A program made the translations under genes and the position numbers. A DNA stretch of 64,000 nt from Corynebacterium zhongnanshanii (GTDB lineage: Bacteria > Actinomycetota > Actinomycetes > Mycobacteriales > Mycobacteriaceae): assembly GCF_014490575.1 (NCBI RefSeq), contig NZ_CP061033.1:1178001-1242000 (forward strand), written 5' to 3'. Positions 17,145-28,650 of the stretch are shown here, piece by piece. The notes under the pieces were generated by a model. The model was not told the origin of the DNA. It was given only the letters and a program-made list of their open reading frames with translations, and searched no databases. The stretch's first letter is position 1; every line of letters starts with the position of its first letter.

Positions 17145-19289
17145 CTACTGCTGCGTCCCGAAGTCCGCATTCCACTCGGGCGCGTCCTGCTGGTACTCGC
17201 TCAAGTCCGATGTCCCGTGGAAGTCCTTCTGCATGTGCAGGTACTCCAGGTGACGGTCGAAGAGGTCCAGGACGTTGCTGATGAGCTGCTTCTTGGTGTA
17301 GCCGTTGACGTCGTAGCCCAGGGAACCATTCATGCCGAAGACCTCCAGGCGAATATATGATTTCTCGCCAGGATGGAAGCCGGGGGCGTCGTGCTTCAGG
17401 GGGAACAGCTGGTAGCGGAACGCCGGGTCCTCGCCGAAAGGCACGGACAGGTCCAGCTGTTGGACGCACGTCTCGGTGTCCTGGCGGATCAGAAGTGTGG
17501 GCCGGTAGTCACGATCCTCCAGGGCGCGCGCCACGTCCTCCAGCGCGGGGGCGGCGATGGTGCGGATGTACTCGTTGGACTCGTCCGCATCGGGGAAGCT
17601 GACGGAGCGATCCAGGCGCTCCTCCCATTGGTCCTCCACGCCCCCGGTGCGGCCGGAGATCGCGGAGTGCAGCGCCACGGCGCGGGATTCCAGCTGGGCC
17701 TTCTCGCGCCGAATCGACCGCACGAGCCCCAGCATGATCAGGAAGATCACGATCATGAACGGCATGCCCACAATCAACGTGGCCATCTGGAGGGTGTTGA
17801 TGCCGTCCACCTGCAGCATGGCGATGGTCAGCACACCTACGGACACGGACCACAGGATGCGCATCCACGGGGCACCGTCGTGCTGAGGATCGTGGGAGGT
17901 CGAGGAGAACTTAGCCATCACCAACGCGCCGGAGTCCGCCGAGGTGACGAAGAACAGCATGCCCGTCACCAGCGCCAGGACGATCACCCACGTGCCCAGC
18001 GGCAGATCCTGCAGCATCATGTAGAAGCCGCGCTCGGGGCTGTTGACCGTGGCCTCAAGGAAGTCACGATCGCCGCTCTGGACGCGGTCGAGGGCCGCAT
18101 TGCCCAAAAACGACGCCCACAGCGCGAGAAAGAGAAAGGGCACAATCAGGGTGCCGATGATGAATTGGCGGAAGGTTCGCCCGCGCGAGATGCGGGCGAG
18201 GAACAATCCCACGAACGGTGCCCATGCCACCCACCAGGCCCAGAAGAACAGGGTCCAGTTGGACATCCACTGCTGCGTGGCCTCGGGGGTTTGGCTGTAG
18301 GAGAAGGTTTCGAAGGACCACAGGGGCAGCTTGTAGAGGTAGTCGCCCATGTTCTTGACCAACGAGTCCAGCAGGAATCCCGTGCGGCCGGTCACCAGGA
18401 TGATCACCAGCAGCGCCGAGGCCAGATAGACGTTGATCTCGCTCAGCCTTTTGATGCCCTTGTCCACGCCGGAGACGGCGGAGAGGGTCGCCACGCCAAT
18501 CGCCAGGACAATGAGCGCGATCTGAACGCCCACGTTTTCCGGCAGGTCGAAGATCAGGTTTAAGCCGAAGTTCAGCTGCACCACGCCGATACCCAGGGAG
18601 GCAGCCACGCCGAAGATGGTTCCCAGCATGGCCACCACGTCCACAGCCTCCCCCACCGGCCCGTGGATGCGCTTGCCGATGATGGGATACAGCGCCGAGC
18701 GGATGGCCAAAGGCATGTTCAGGCGGTAGGCGTAGTAACCAAAAGCCAATCCCATCAGCGCATACAGCGCCCACCCGGAGATGCCGTAGTGAAACAGCGT
18801 CCAGACCACGGCATTCTGTAGCGCCTCCTGGGATTGCCCCTCCCCCACGGGAGGGTTCACGTATTGCGCAATCGGCTCAGCCACGGAATAGAACAGGATA
18901 CCGATGCCGATACCCGCGGCGAACAGCATCGCCGACCAGGAAAACAGGGAGTATTGCGGCCGTGAATGATCGGGCCCCAGCCGGATATTGCCCGCGCTGG
19001 ACACGGCAATCCACACCATGAACCCCAGCACGATGGCCACGGTTCCCACGTACAGCCAGCCCAGGTTCCCGGTCAGCCAGCCGGTGGTTGCGGTAACCAC
19101 GTGCTCAAACGAAGACGAGCTGACGTAGGCCCAGATACTCACGGCGATGGTGAACACCGCGGTGAAGCCGACCACCACCCAGTTGGGCTTGTTCTCGTGC
19201 GCCTGCGCCTCACCCGCGGACTCCTCGGACACGGTGCCCACGATGGCGTGCGGGGTGGATTCCTCTTCGGTGATGTCTCTGTCACTCAC
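17145..19289 (-). CDS. BCCT-family betaine/choline transporter with GIGIG motif and long C-terminal domain
   Basis: 714 residues, twelve predicted transmembrane helices (about 38-520) and a long hydrophilic C-terminal domain (about 530-714) like that of BetT. The glycine-rich segment of the third helix is GIGIG (126-130), the form found in sodium-coupled betaine carriers. WWVAWAPFVGLFLARISRGRT is the family signature. It lies 9 bp downstream of betB and is a close paralog of the BCCT gene on the other side of betB, so the cluster can import two related substrates. Substrate is inferred, not proven. GTG start with an upstream GAGG. Confidence 0.9.
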   Translation of the reverse strand: MSDRDITEEESTPHAIVGTVSEESAGEAQAHENKPNWVVVGFTAVFTIAVSIWAYVSSSSFEHVVTATTGWLTGNLGWLYVGTVAIVLGFMVWIAVSSAGNIRLGPDHSRPQYSLFSWSAMLFAAGIGIGILFYSVAEPIAQYVNPPVGEGQSQEALQNAVVWTLFHYGISGWALYALMGLAFGYYAYRLNMPLAIRSALYPIIGKRIHGPVGEAVDVVAMLGTIFGVAASLGIGVVQLNFGLNLIFDLPENVGVQIALIVLAIGVATLSAVSGVDKGIKRLSEINVYLASALLVIILVTGRTGFLLDSLVKNMGDYLYKLPLWSFETFSYSQTPEATQQWMSNWTLFFWAWWVAWAPFVGLFLARISRGRTFRQFIIGTLIVPFLFLALWASFLGNAALDRVQSGDRDFLEATVNSPERGFYMMLQDLPLGTWVIVLALVTGMLFFVTSADSGALVMAKFSSTSHDPQHDGAPWMRILWSVSVGVLTIAMLQVDGINTLQMATLIVGMPFMIVIFLIMLGLVRSIRREKAQLESRAVALHSAISGRTGGVEDQWEERLDRSVSFPDADESNEYIRTIAAPALEDVARALEDRDYRPTLLIRQDTETCVQQLDLSVPFGEDPAFRYQLFPLKHDAPGFHPGEKSYIRLEVFGMNGSLGYDVNGYTKKQLISNVLDLFDRHLEYLHMQKDFHGTSDLSEYQQDAPEWNADFGTQQ

Positions 19290-19298
19290 GGCTCAACC

Positions 19299-20879
19299 TC
19301 ACTTCTGTGCGAACCAGCCCGTCACCGCCGGGGCGATGTTGGTGTAGACGTGCTTGTGCTCTTGGTATTCCGCCAGTCCCGTCGGCCCCAGCTCACGGCC
19401 GTTTCCGGACTGCTTCATGCCGCCCCATTCCGCCTGCGGCAGGTAGGGGTGGAAGTCGTTGATCCAGATGGTGCCGTGGCGCAGACGCCGCGCGACGCGC
19501 TCGGCCGTGGCCTGACTGGAGCTCCACACGGCGCCGGCCAGGCCGTATTCGGTGTCGTTCGCGATGGCAACTGCCTCGTCTTCCGTGCGGAAGGTCTCGA
19601 TGGTGACCGTGGGGCCGAAGGCTTCCGCGTGGACACAGTCCATCTCCGCGGTGCAGTGGTCGATGACGGTCGGCAGGTAAAACTCGCCGCCTGTCAGGTC
19701 AGTGTGTCCGGTGGAGTGGCTGCCGTCGTTGTCTTCCTCTGTTGCCCGACGCCCACCGCAGGCGATCGTTGCGCCTTGGCTGCGAGCCTCATCGACATAG
19801 GCTGCCACCTTGTCCAGGTGCTCAGCCGAGATCAAGGCACCGGTCTCCGCTGCCTCGTCCAGCGGGCCGCCGATCTTGATGGCCTTGGCACGAGCCACGA
19901 GCGCCTCCACGAACTTATCGTGGATGGATTCCTCCACCACGATGCGCGAACCCGCCGAGCACACCTGGCCAGAGTGGACGAAGGCGCCGTTCAAGGCGTT
20001 ATCCACGGCGGCGTCGAAGTCCGCGTCGGCGAAGATCACGTTCGGGTTCTTGCCGCCCAACTCCAGCGCCACGCGCTTGACGGTCTCGGCCGCATTGCGC
20101 GCGATGATCTTGCCGGTGGCCAGCCCGCCAGTGAAGGACACCATGTCCACATCCGGGTGGGTGGACAGGGGGTTTCCGCAGCGGGCGCCCGCGCCCGTGA
20201 TGAGGTTGGCCACGCCGGCGGGAACGCCTACCTCCTCCAGCACCGCCATGAGCAGCATCGCCGTGTGAGGAGTCAGCTCCGCCTGCTTCAACACGAAGGT
20301 GTTTCCGGCGGCCAGCGCCGGTGCGACCTTCCACGCCACCTGGAGGAGCGGGTAGTTCCACGGGGTAATGAGGCCGCACACACCAACAGGCTCGGCGTCG
20401 ATTCGGGAACGGACGTTCGGGTCCCCCGGGTCCACCACGCGGCCAGCCTGGTGTTGCGCGAGGGTGCCGAAGTAGTCAAAGGCGTTGGCGATATCGTCCA
20501 TGTCGATATATGCCTCGGCCAGGCGCTTGCCGGTATCGGCCGCCTCTGCATGCGCGAAGATGTCCTTGCGCTCGCGAATGATCTGGGCGACCTTGATGAG
20601 CATCATGCCGCGCTCCGAGGCGGGCACACTGGACCATTCACCGGAATCGAAGGCGCGACGGGCGGCGGCAATGGCTCGCTCGGTGTCCTGCTCCGAGGCC
20701 TCGGAGACCACCCCGACCTCTGAGCGGTCGGCCGGGCAGGTGATGGTCCGGGTCTCGCCATCGGCGGCGGGCACCCATTGGCCATCAATGTAGAGGGACG
20801 CAGGGCTACCGGGGTTCGCGTGCACGTCCTGCAGCATGTCGCACGTGGTGGGGTCAAAGATAGGAGTGGTAGAAGTCAT
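19299..20879 (-). CDS. betB: Betaine aldehyde dehydrogenase
   Basis: NAD(P)-dependent aldehyde dehydrogenase making glycine betaine from betaine aldehyde. 526 residues with the family marks TPWNYPLLQVAWKVAPAL, SFTGGLATGK, catalytic Glu in ALELGGKNPN, catalytic Cys in HSGQVCSAGSR and a C-terminal PQAEWGGMKQSGNGRELG typical of BADH-type enzymes. An insertion around residues 400-420 (TEEDNDGSHSTGHTDLTGG) is acidic and His-rich. It lies between two BCCT transporter genes and opposite betA, which supports the betaine assignment. Confidence 0.93.
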   Translation of the reverse strand: MTSTTPIFDPTTCDMLQDVHANPGSPASLYIDGQWVPAADGETRTITCPADRSEVGVVSEASEQDTERAIAAARRAFDSGEWSSVPASERGMMLIKVAQIIRERKDIFAHAEAADTGKRLAEAYIDMDDIANAFDYFGTLAQHQAGRVVDPGDPNVRSRIDAEPVGVCGLITPWNYPLLQVAWKVAPALAAGNTFVLKQAELTPHTAMLLMAVLEEVGVPAGVANLITGAGARCGNPLSTHPDVDMVSFTGGLATGKIIARNAAETVKRVALELGGKNPNVIFADADFDAAVDNALNGAFVHSGQVCSAGSRIVVEESIHDKFVEALVARAKAIKIGGPLDEAAETGALISAEHLDKVAAYVDEARSQGATIACGGRRATEEDNDGSHSTGHTDLTGGEFYLPTVIDHCTAEMDCVHAEAFGPTVTIETFRTEDEAVAIANDTEYGLAGAVWSSSQATAERVARRLRHGTIWINDFHPYLPQAEWGGMKQSGNGRELGPTGLAEYQEHKHVYTNIAPAVTGWFAQK

Positions 20880-20904
20880 TCAATAATCCTTAGGGTGTGG
20901 TTGC

Positions 20905-23076
20905 TTAGTCCGGGGTGTCCTCGGCCCATTCGCGCACGGGCGCTGCGCCGTCCGAGAGATCGGAGGTGCCGGGAAGGTCGCGTTGGATGTGGAGGAACTC
21001 CAGGTGGCGCTCGTAGAGGTCGAGAATGTTGTCGATGAGCTGTTCGCGAGAGTACCCAAAGATGTCGTATCCCAGGGATCCCGTGCGGTCGAACACCTCC
21101 AGGCGGTAGTACTTGTGATCCTTGCCAGTGCTTCGTGTGAAGCTCGGCACGGGATGCTCGATGGGATAGATCTGGTAGCGGAAGTCCTGTTCCTCCCCCA
21201 GGGGCAAGTACAGATCCAGCTGCCCCACGGGCAAGCTCTGAACGCTGGAGGCGATCATCTGCGCCTCAATGCCCTTGTCCTTCAACTCCTCGGCCACGGC
21301 AGCCATCGCCGGCTGGGCGATCGTGTCCAGGTAGTGCTGAGCGCGGTCGGCCGATGGCCAGGTGTTGGCTCGGGAGAGGCGGCGTCGCCAATTTTGGTTG
21401 TGGTTGGTTCCGGATCCGCCGGTACGGCCGGACATCGCGGCGTGGAGCGAGACGCTGCGGGCCTCCTTCTGGAGGGACTCCAAGCGCAGGGAGCGCACCA
21501 ATCCCAGCATCACCAGATACATGACCACGGCAAACGGCAGGCCCATCACGATCGTGGCCGATTGGACGGTGGCCACGCCGTCGATCTGCAGCATGACGAT
21601 GGTGAGCACTCCCACGAGGGCAGCCCAGAACACGCGAAGCCACTTCGGGCCGTCTTGGGAGGCGTTCGAGGTCTTCGAAGTGAAGTTGGCGGTGACCAAC
21701 GCGCCGGAGTCTGCGGAGGTGATGTAGAGCAGCAGCCCGATCGCGGTGGCGAGCACAATGACCACAGCACCGCCGGGGAATCCGGACAGCAGGTCATAGA
21801 AGCCCTGCTGAGGGGCGTCGATGGTGCGTTGGGCGAAGTCCTGATCGCCTCCGATGACGCGTTCCAGGGCAGTGTTGCCGAAGAAGCTCAACCAGCCCAG
21901 GATGAATAGGAACGGGATGGTGAGTGTTCCGACCACGAATTGGCGCAGTGTGCGGCCGCGGGAGATCCGGGCGAGGAACAGTCCCACGAAGGGCGCCCAG
22001 GCGACCCACCATGCCCAGAAGAACAGGGTCCAGGCGCCCATCCATTCGGTCACCGCCGCTTTGTCCTCGGCAAAGGCGAAGGTGTCCATGGTCATGCCTG
22101 GGAAGCGGGAGACGTAGTCGCCGATGTTCATGACCAGTGCGTCGAAGAGGAAGGACGTCTTTCCGGCGATGACCACGTACAGCGCCAGTCCCATCGCCAG
22201 GTAGACGTTGATCTCGGACAGCAGCTTGATGCCCTTGTCCACACCGGAGACCGCCGACAGGATGGCGATGCCTACTCCGGCGACCACCAGGATGATCTGC
22301 CAGGTCGGCCCCTCGGACACGCCAAAGATGAGGTGCAGGCCGTAGTTCAGCTGCACCACGCCGATACCCAACGAGGCGGCGATGCCGAACACGGTGCCCA
22401 TGACGGCTGCCACGTCTACGGCGTCGCCAACAGGTCCATGGATTCGCTTGCCGATCAGGGGGTAGAGCGCGGAGCGGATCGCCAGCGGCATGTGCAGGCG
22501 GTAGGCGTAGTAGCCAAAGGCCATGCCCATGAGCGCGTACATAGCCCAGCCGGTCACGCCGTAGTGGAAGAGTGCCCAGACCACGGCCTGCTCAGCGGCC
22601 TCGCGGGTTTCGCCGGCGCCTTCCGGCGGCATCATATATTGGGTCACCGGTTCGGCGACGGAGAAGAACATAAGGTCCACGCCGATGCCCGCGGCAAACA
22701 GCATGGCGGACCAGGAAAACAGGCGGAATTGCGGGCGGGAGTGGTCCGGGCCCAGGCGGATGTGTCCCGCGCTGGAAAACGCGAGAGACAGCACGAACAC
22801 CACGGCCACGGTGGCGGTCAGGATGTAGAACCAGCCCAAGTGGGTGGAAATCCAGCCGGTGATGTCTCCCAGGGTTCTCTCCGCGCTGTCGCGACCGAAG
22901 AAGGCCCATAGCGCAATGGCAAGAATGCCTGCCGCGGAGGCGAGGAAGACTCGCCAGTTCACGCGAATCGCATCTGAATCAGGTTCCTGAGTGGTGCCAC
23001 CCTGATCCACGGGTGCGTCCCCCACAATAACGCGGGTGTCTGGAGCGTCCGCTCCAGGTGGATGATGGTCTGTCAC
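20905..23076 (-). CDS. betT: BetT-type choline transporter (BCCT)
   Basis: 723 residues with twelve predicted transmembrane helices and a long C-terminal cytoplasmic domain. The diagnostic third-helix segment is GIGVD (130-134) followed by LMFFSVAEPVTQYMMPPEGAG, very like E. coli BetT. In the family, aspartate at the last position goes with proton-coupled choline uptake (shown for the equivalent BetP substitution). First gene of the leftward betT-betB-BCCT unit, divergent from betA. Choline import followed by BetA and BetB oxidation makes a complete pathway. Confidence 0.93.
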   Translation of the reverse strand: MTDHHPPGADAPDTRVIVGDAPVDQGGTTQEPDSDAIRVNWRVFLASAAGILAIALWAFFGRDSAERTLGDITGWISTHLGWFYILTATVAVVFVLSLAFSSAGHIRLGPDHSRPQFRLFSWSAMLFAAGIGVDLMFFSVAEPVTQYMMPPEGAGETREAAEQAVVWALFHYGVTGWAMYALMGMAFGYYAYRLHMPLAIRSALYPLIGKRIHGPVGDAVDVAAVMGTVFGIAASLGIGVVQLNYGLHLIFGVSEGPTWQIILVVAGVGIAILSAVSGVDKGIKLLSEINVYLAMGLALYVVIAGKTSFLFDALVMNIGDYVSRFPGMTMDTFAFAEDKAAVTEWMGAWTLFFWAWWVAWAPFVGLFLARISRGRTLRQFVVGTLTIPFLFILGWLSFFGNTALERVIGGDQDFAQRTIDAPQQGFYDLLSGFPGGAVVIVLATAIGLLLYITSADSGALVTANFTSKTSNASQDGPKWLRVFWAALVGVLTIVMLQIDGVATVQSATIVMGLPFAVVMYLVMLGLVRSLRLESLQKEARSVSLHAAMSGRTGGSGTNHNQNWRRRLSRANTWPSADRAQHYLDTIAQPAMAAVAEELKDKGIEAQMIASSVQSLPVGQLDLYLPLGEEQDFRYQIYPIEHPVPSFTRSTGKDHKYYRLEVFDRTGSLGYDIFGYSREQLIDNILDLYERHLEFLHIQRDLPGTSDLSDGAAPVREWAEDTPD

Positions 23077-23386
23077 AACAAAATCCTCACAGTGATAATG
23101 AATAGAAACGTCAAAAGATAGACAGTAGCTTTATCGACCATACACAGTTTTCCAACCCTCCGCATTATGTATGGTGATATAAGTCACAGGGGGAGATCAG
23201 GGCAACTTCTGAAACGATACAGCACGCGGTGACGTGCCCTTCTGCACGCCCGAAAACTTTCTGGCATACTTGTCTGAGTCAGAACGGCCACGCAGATTAG
23301 ATTTATCACGTTCAGATTTTAACTATTTCTGAATGTCATTTACCCATACAATCCCTGCGTCACCCCAGCGGAAGGAATAATACTTT
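23077..23386. promoter_or_regulatory. Divergent betT/betA regulatory region
   Basis: This 310-bp gap is clearly AT-richer than its surroundings and holds no gene. Visible: the inverted pair ACCATAC (23137-23143) / GTATGGT (23169-23175); TCTGA-G-TCAGA (23273-23283); TTCAGA (23311-23316) / TCTGAA (23328-23333); and another TTCTGAA at 23207-23213. TACAAT at 23347-23352 is a plausible betA -10. ATTATG at 23164-23169 reads CATAAT on the minus strand, a plausible betT -10. No bet regulator gene is adjacent. Confidence 0.5.
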
Positions 23387-25171
23387 ATGGGACTATTCAA
23401 AAAATTGATTTCTCAGTCCACGAACGATACAACCGGTGAGGTTGTGCACGATACCCACCGCGATGTTGTGATCGTCGGAGGCGGCTCAGCCGGTTCTGTC
23501 CTGGCCCATCGCATGACCGAGGATCCCGACCAGCGCGTCATGGTCCTAGAAGCCGGCCGCATGGACTCCCTGTGGGATCTGCTCATCCACATGCCCTCCG
23601 GCTTCTCCTTCCCCATCGGCAACAAACACTACGACTGGAAGTACGAAACCGAACCAGAACCAGAGATGAACGGCCGCCGCGTTCCCCACGCCCGCGGTAA
23701 AGTCCTCGGCGGATCTGGATCCATCAACGGCATGATCTTCCAGCGCGGAAACCCCATGGACTACGAAAAGTGGGGCGCCCTACCTGGCATGGAGAACTGG
23801 GATTACGCCCACTGCCTGCCCTACTTCAACAAGATGGAAACCGCCAAGGGTGCCGACGCCAAGGACCCCCGCCGCGGCCACAACGGCCCGCTGTACCTGT
23901 CCCGCGGCCCCGCCACCAGCCCACTGTTCCAGTCCCTGTTTAAGTCCATCCAAGAGGCCGGCTACCACCTGACCAACGATGTCAACGGCTACCGCCAGGA
24001 GGGCTTCGCTCCCTTCGACCGCAACATCAAGCACGGTCGCCGCGCCTCCTCCGCCCGTTCCTACATCCACCCCATCAAGGACCGGAAGAACCTGGACCTG
24101 CGCACGCGCGCCTTCACCACCAAGATCCTCTTCGACGGCACCCGTGCCACCGGCGTGGAATACGAATGGAAGGGCGCACTGCACCGCGTCACCGCTGACA
24201 AGGTGATCCTGTGCGGCGGCGCGATCAACACCCCTCAGCTCCTGCAGCTCTCCGGCGTGGGTCCACGCAAGCTGCTGGAGGAACACGGCGTGGAGGTTGT
24301 GAAGGATCTTCCCGGTGTGGGCGAAAACCTTCAAGACCACCTGGAGGTCTACATCCAGTACGAGGTGGATACCGAGTACTCCTCCCAGCCCTATCTGCAC
24401 AAGTGGCGCTGGCCGTTCATGGGCCTGAAGTGGCTGCTGACCAAAAAGGGCCCCGTGGCTACGTCCCACTTCGAAGCCGGTGGCTTTGTCCGGTCCAACG
24501 AGGACGAGGACTACCCGAACCTCATGTTCCACTTCCTGCCGATGGCGGTGCGCTACGACGGCACCCCAGCCAAGGTGAAGCACGGCTTCCAGTGGCACGT
24601 GGGCCCCATGTTCTCGGACACGAAGGGCTGGGTGCGTATCCAGTCCGCAGATCCGCACGTGAAGCCAAAGATGCTGTTCAACTACCTGCGCACCGAACAG
24701 GACCGGCGCGAATGGGTGGAGGCCGTGCACAAAGCCCGCGAGCTCATGTCCACGGACGCCATGGCGGAGCACGGAACCCGCGAGTTCTCCCCAGGGCCCT
24801 CCGTCCAGACCGACGAGGAGATCCTGGAATGGGTCCGCAACGACGGCGAGACGGCACTGCACCCCTCCTGCACCGCCAAGATGGGCCCGGCCAGCGATGA
24901 CATGGCCGTAGTGGATCCCGAGACCATGCAGGTCCATGGAACCGAGGGCCTCTACGTGGTGGACGCCTCCGTCATGCCGATCATCACCAACGGTAATATC
25001 TACGCGCCGGTGATGATGCTGGCGGAGAAGGCCGCCGACCTCATCCGCGGCCGCAAGCCGCTGGATCCCATCAACCTGCCGTTCTACCAGGCCAAGAAGG
25101 ATATGCCGCTCTACGCAGAGGGCGAAGAGATCCGCGACCACGTCCACGCCATCCCGGGCGCGGACCACTAA
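23387..25171 (+). CDS. betA: Choline dehydrogenase (GMC oxidoreductase)
   Basis: FAD enzyme oxidising choline to betaine aldehyde. 594 residues, longer at the N-terminus than E. coli BetA. The FAD-binding motif lies at residues 31-36 in [17 protein letters not shown], followed by the GMC signature [18 protein letters not shown] and the second signature [17 protein letters not shown]. The catalytic His is in [11 protein letters not shown] and the Asn/His pair region in [19 protein letters not shown]. Divergent from betT; its stop interlocks with the trmD stop in CTAA. A ribosome site AAGGA precedes the ATG. Confidence 0.95.
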   Translation: MGLFKKLISQSTNDTTGEVVHDTHRDVVIVGGGSAGSVLAHRMTEDPDQRVMVLEAGRMDSLWDLLIHMPSGFSFPIGNKHYDWKYETEPEPEMNGRRVPHARGKVLGGSGSINGMIFQRGNPMDYEKWGALPGMENWDYAHCLPYFNKMETAKGADAKDPRRGHNGPLYLSRGPATSPLFQSLFKSIQEAGYHLTNDVNGYRQEGFAPFDRNIKHGRRASSARSYIHPIKDRKNLDLRTRAFTTKILFDGTRATGVEYEWKGALHRVTADKVILCGGAINTPQLLQLSGVGPRKLLEEHGVEVVKDLPGVGENLQDHLEVYIQYEVDTEYSSQPYLHKWRWPFMGLKWLLTKKGPVATSHFEAGGFVRSNEDEDYPNLMFHFLPMAVRYDGTPAKVKHGFQWHVGPMFSDTKGWVRIQSADPHVKPKMLFNYLRTEQDRREWVEAVHKARELMSTDAMAEHGTREFSPGPSVQTDEEILEWVRNDGETALHPSCTAKMGPASDDMAVVDPETMQVHGTEGLYVVDASVMPIITNGNIYAPVMMLAEKAADLIRGRKPLDPINLPFYQAKKDMPLYAEGEEIRDHVHAIPGADH

Positions 25172-26019
25172 ACCTGGTCGAGGCCGTCCAGATACTCCCT
25201 GTCGCGCGCGCTGAGCTCCACCCGGTCCAGCAGATCGGGGCGCCGCTCGCGCGTGCGCTTCAAGGATTGTTCACGGCGCCACTGCTCAATCTTTGCGTGG
25301 TTGCCGCTGAACAGCACTTCTGGAACCTCCAGCCCTCGCCAGCTCCGCGGGCGCGTATAGCTGGGGCCCTCCAGCAGGCCGTCCTGGAAGGAATCCTCTT
25401 CGTGGCTGGCCTGGTTGCCCAGCACCCCGGGGATCAGCCTCACCATCGCCTCGGCCATCACCAGCACGGCCACTTCCCCACCGATCAGCACATAATCGCC
25501 GATGCTGACCTCTTCCACGCGGTAGCGCTGGGCGGCATCATCCACCACGCGCTGATCGATCCCCTCGTAGCGCCCGCAGGCGAACACCACGTGCTGCTCC
25601 TGCGACCACCGCTCGGCCATGTCTTGGCTGAAGGGAACGCCGGCCGGCGTCGGGACAATCAACAAGGGGCGATGATCACCCGCAACGTTATCTGCATCCT
25701 TTACCCCCGACGCCGACGGTGCCGCATTCGACAGATTCCTCTTATGTTCCATGCTCGTGGTGAGATCGGCTGCGTCGGCCGCCGGACCGGTGCCAGCCGC
25801 CACATCGTCCAGCGCGGGGCCCCACACCTGCGGCTTCATGACCATGCCCGGCCCGCCCCCGCAGGGCCGGGAATCCACGGACTGATGGACATCCGTCGTC
25901 CATTGCCGCAGGTTGTGCACGCCTACCTGGATGAGCCCCTGCTCAATCGCCTTGCCCAGCAGGGCGTGGCGCAGGGGTTCGAGGTACTCGGGGAAAATGG
26001 TGAGAACGTCGATGCGCAT
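25168..26019 (-). CDS. trmD: tRNA (guanine-N1)-methyltransferase
   Basis: SPOUT-class enzyme making m1G37 in tRNAs. 283 residues with [30 protein letters not shown] and [17 protein letters not shown], the trefoil-knot SAM site. Between the first and second motif there is an extra hydrophilic stretch (about residues 78-113) not present in shorter homologs. Its ATG abuts the rimM stop codon with no gap, so the two are coupled. Confidence 0.96.
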   Translation of the reverse strand: MRIDVLTIFPEYLEPLRHALLGKAIEQGLIQVGVHNLRQWTTDVHQSVDSRPCGGGPGMVMKPQVWGPALDDVAAGTGPAADAADLTTSMEHKRNLSNAAPSASGVKDADNVAGDHRPLLIVPTPAGVPFSQDMAERWSQEQHVVFACGRYEGIDQRVVDDAAQRYRVEEVSIGDYVLIGGEVAVLVMAEAMVRLIPGVLGNQASHEEDSFQDGLLEGPSYTRPRSWRGLEVPEVLFSGNHAKIEQWRREQSLKRTRERRPDLLDRVELSARDREYLDGLDQV

Positions 26020-26601
26020 CTATCGCAGCTCCAGCAGGCCCTCGGGAGGAGTGATGACGCAGGCCTCGTTGTCCAGGTCCACGATGGGAACGATGGCATG
26101 GCGAAATGGGATCAAGACCACGTCTCCGGCGGTGGGTAGGTCCGCATCCTTGTCGATGGTGACCTCCAGGAGCTGGCCCGCCGGAGTGTGCTGCACACCG
26201 GTGATCTCCCCAATGTCCATGGGCTCTGGCTGCGCGCCCTCGTACGCCCGGGCGTAGGCGGTCTCTTCGTCCACGGCACCGCAGGTGAGGACACGCAGGC
26301 CCTCCAGTTGGTGATCGTAGAAGGCCTCCTCGTCCTCATCGACGATGGGCTGTGCGAAGAAACGCAAGCCCCGCAGGGATTCTGCGGCGGTGCGGTCGGG
26401 GATCTCCTCGAAGAAGACCAGCAGGCGGCCCTGGTGAGGGCGCACAGATGTGATTGTCAGCTGTACTTCTTTCCCCGATTGCTTGCCGGTGAGGACGGTG
26501 CCTGGGGCGAACCGTTCCTCCGGCATATCGGTGGTGGCGTCCACGACCACTTCGCCGCGGACGCCGTGAGGCTTAATCACCCGACCAATCTGCAATTCCA
26601 T
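26020..26601 (-). CDS. rimM: Ribosome maturation factor RimM
   Basis: Assembly factor for the 30S head, binding S19. 193 residues: N-terminal RimM barrel (MELQIGRVIKPHGVRGEVVV) and C-terminal PRC barrel ending in DNEACVITPPEGLLEL. It directly precedes trmD. The usual upstream rpsP is separated from it here by gdhA. Confidence 0.95.
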   Translation of the reverse strand: MELQIGRVIKPHGVRGEVVVDATTDMPEERFAPGTVLTGKQSGKEVQLTITSVRPHQGRLLVFFEEIPDRTAAESLRGLRFFAQPIVDEDEEAFYDHQLEGLRVLTCGAVDEETAYARAYEGAQPEPMDIGEITGVQHTPAGQLLEVTIDKDADLPTAGDVVLIPFRHAIVPIVDLDNEACVITPPEGLLELR

Positions 26602-26611
26602 GCAGATTACT

Positions 26612-27988
<1,377 letters not shown>

Positions 27989-28004
27989 TCATATCTTTCC
28001 AGAT

Positions 28005-28016
28005 TGCCTATAGGCA
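28005..28016. promoter_or_regulatory. 12-bp perfect palindrome upstream of gdhA
   Basis: TGCCTATAGGCA reads the same on both strands and lies about 50 bp before the gdhA start, where a -35 region or operator would be expected. A GATATGAA stretch on the minus strand just downstream could be the -10. The cognate regulator is unknown; it does not resemble the AmtR box. Confidence 0.35.
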
Positions 28017-28057
28017 GCGCTACCCCTTAGAGACAAAAAAATATAAGAACATACAAG

Positions 28058-28080
28058 AAAACCGACCCGAAGGTCGGTTT
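28058..28080 (-). terminator. Intrinsic terminator of rpsP
   Basis: AACCGACC / GGTCGGTT with a 4-nt CGAA loop. On the minus strand it is followed by TTCTTGTATG. It lies just after the rpsP stop and isolates rpsP from gdhA. Confidence 0.88.
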
Positions 28081-28103
28081 GCTCTCACAAGAATGAGGAA
28101 GGA

Positions 28104-28610
28104 TTATTCCTCGGTTGCAGCCTCTTCAGCGTCTGCGTCTGCAGCCTCGGACTCAGCTTCCTTCGCAGCAGCCTCTTCCGCAGCGGCGGCCTCAGCAGCA
28201 GCCTTAGCCTCTGCCTCTTCCTTAGCCTTGCGCTTCTTCTGGGTGATGGCCTCAGCGGTTGGGCCTTCAGCAGCCTCAGCCAGAGCCTCGTTGAAGATGT
28301 CCAGCTTGGAACGCTTCTCCTCGGCAACCTTCAGGGTTCCCTCTGCACCTGGCAGGCCCTTGTACTTCTGCCAGTCGCCGGTCACCTTCAGCAGAGCCAG
28401 AACAGGCTCGGTTGGCTGCGCGCCAACGCCCAGCCAGTACTGTGCACGCTCGGAGTCGATGCGGATCAGGGAAGGTTCCTGGGTTGGGTGGTAGATACCG
28501 ATGTTCTCGATAACCTTACCGGAACGCTTGGTGCGTGCGTCAGCAACAACAACGCGGTATTCAGGGTTGCGGATCTTACCCAAGCGCTGCAGCTTGATTT
28601 TTACTGCCAT
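28104..28610 (-). CDS. rpsP: 30S ribosomal protein S16 with Ala/Glu-rich tail
   Basis: The S16 core occupies residues 1-90: [20 protein letters not shown], the [17 protein letters not shown] stretch and [16 protein letters not shown]-terminal extension (about 120-168) is almost entirely Ala, Glu, Lys and Asp and is probably helical or disordered; long tails occur in corynebacterial S16. Monocistronic, with its own folded leader upstream and a terminator downstream. The RNA-binding KH protein and rimM that usually follow rpsP are not adjacent. Confidence 0.97.
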   Translation of the reverse strand: MAVKIKLQRLGKIRNPEYRVVVADARTKRSGKVIENIGIYHPTQEPSLIRIDSERAQYWLGVGAQPTEPVLALLKVTGDWQKYKGLPGAEGTLKVAEEKRSKLDIFNEALAEAAEGPTAEAITQKKRKAKEEAEAKAAAEAAAAEEAAAKEAESEAADADAEEAATEE

Positions 28611-28650
28611 GATTGGCTCCTTCAGTCGTGGTCACTGGGCAGTTCAGTCA

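Noticed and set aside
23780..25168. A 462-codon open frame on the minus strand
   Set aside because: Antisense shadow of betA; no family similarity and His/Val-biased composition.
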